From assembly GCA_900642245.1 (NCBI GenBank), contig CAAAJI010000007.1, positions 313,919 to 354,685 of the forward strand: 40,767 nt of DNA, written 5' to 3'. Every line of letters starts with the position of its first letter. The first letter of the stretch is position 1. A model generated the notes under the pieces. It was not told the origin of the DNA. It was given only the letters and a program-made list of their open reading frames with translations, and did no database searches. Both the position numbers and the translations under genes were made by a program. The DNA is from Fragilaria radians (lineage: Eukaryota > Bacillariophyta > Fragilariophyceae > Fragilariales > Fragilariaceae). Shown piece by piece: positions 40,480 to 40,767 of this stretch.

Positions 40480-40767
40480 TTCGAGCCTTAGATACATATT
40501 GACTTTTATCATACTATTGGAAGATACTTTGCCAAGTCAGAAGATAGAAGACATTGAACATCATGTTTCTTCGAGATACTAAAAATGTGCCATCGGCGTC
40601 AGTTTAATGTCGAAACGTGGGTGTGTGCACTTACGATAATTCGAATCCGGCGTATCGAAGCTGTGACCATTTCATGAAAACACTTTCTCGCACCAACCAA
40701 CGAACATTATCTTTCGAATATTATTGATGAACTTCATAAATTTTTCCGAATTCTAATCACTGCACTG
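40480..40767. other. Window end, nothing assigned
   Basis: This is the 5' flank of the tRNA gene. The sequence near 40605-40690 is a little GC-richer, but I see no ORF or RNA gene. Confidence 0.4.

Noticed and set aside
40001..40582. 193-codon ORF as a full protein
   Set aside because: Its second half (SRWDLNPRKLIQEPKSCPLDH) is just the antisense reading of the tRNA-Leu gene, a well-known artefact; only the first 55 codons could be an exon.
1..40767. CRISPR arrays, rRNA genes, prokaryotic operons or phage genes
   Set aside because: No regularly spaced direct repeats, no rRNA motifs and no co-directional tightly packed genes are present; the window is eukaryotic nuclear DNA.

Overview
The window looks like AT-rich nuclear DNA from a photosynthetic stramenopile, most likely a diatom. 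The evidence is: short GT-AG introns of 63-72 bp; several N-termini that read as an ER signal peptide followed by an A/S-F cleavage site, the usual mark of import into a secondary red-lineage plastid; and a eukaryotic nuclear gene set (a trimethylguanosine cap synthase, ATG2, a p24 cargo receptor, a NOM1/Sgd1 ribosome-biogenesis factor, a cyclin, a Pol III tRNA-Leu). Species cannot be read from the sequence alone.

Layout. 1-2.1 kb is a non-coding tandem segmental duplication with traces of a decayed minus-strand gene. A small membrane-anchored protein (2156-2656, +) and NOM1/SGD1 (3273-5750, -) follow. After a gap of about 2 kb come an organelle-type SSB (7977-8681, +) and an EngB GTPase with a long novel N-terminal extension (10026-11832, +, one intron). 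11.8-13.9 kb holds degenerate coding-like sequence. A p24 protein (13894-14826, -, one intron) is followed by a 732-bp MITE with PIF/Harbinger-like ends (14980-15711), a decayed ORF, and TGS1 (16183-17463, -). A plastid YbaB/EbfC-like protein (19231-19737, +) comes next. An internally deleted hAT transposon with intact ends and 8-bp target duplications (21309-22438) separates it from a conserved plastid-targeted unknown (23517-24065, +). A structured GC-rich patch (about 26.8-27.1 kb) and a cyclin with a short first exon (27330-28262, -) precede a transposase remnant and repeats (28.9-29.9 kb). The last part holds ATG2 (32120-37450, +), a convergent acidic nuclear-type protein (37557-38417, -), an unassigned exon-like ORF and tRNA-Leu(UAG) (40401-40479, -).

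There are no operons; genes are monocistronic and separated by 1-3 kb. Functional themes are RNA and ribosome biogenesis (NOM1, TGS1, EngB, tRNA), plastid nucleic-acid maintenance (SSB, YbaB-like, EngB), membrane traffic and autophagy (p24, ATG2) and cell cycle (cyclin). The accessory signal is mostly transposon-derived: one MITE, one hAT deletion derivative and one DDE-transposase remnant. The clearest unusual items are the EngB fusion, the MITE carrying a frameshifted zinc-finger ORF, the hAT derivative that keeps both ends of its transposase, the corrected cyclin gene model, and the hairpin-rich GC island.
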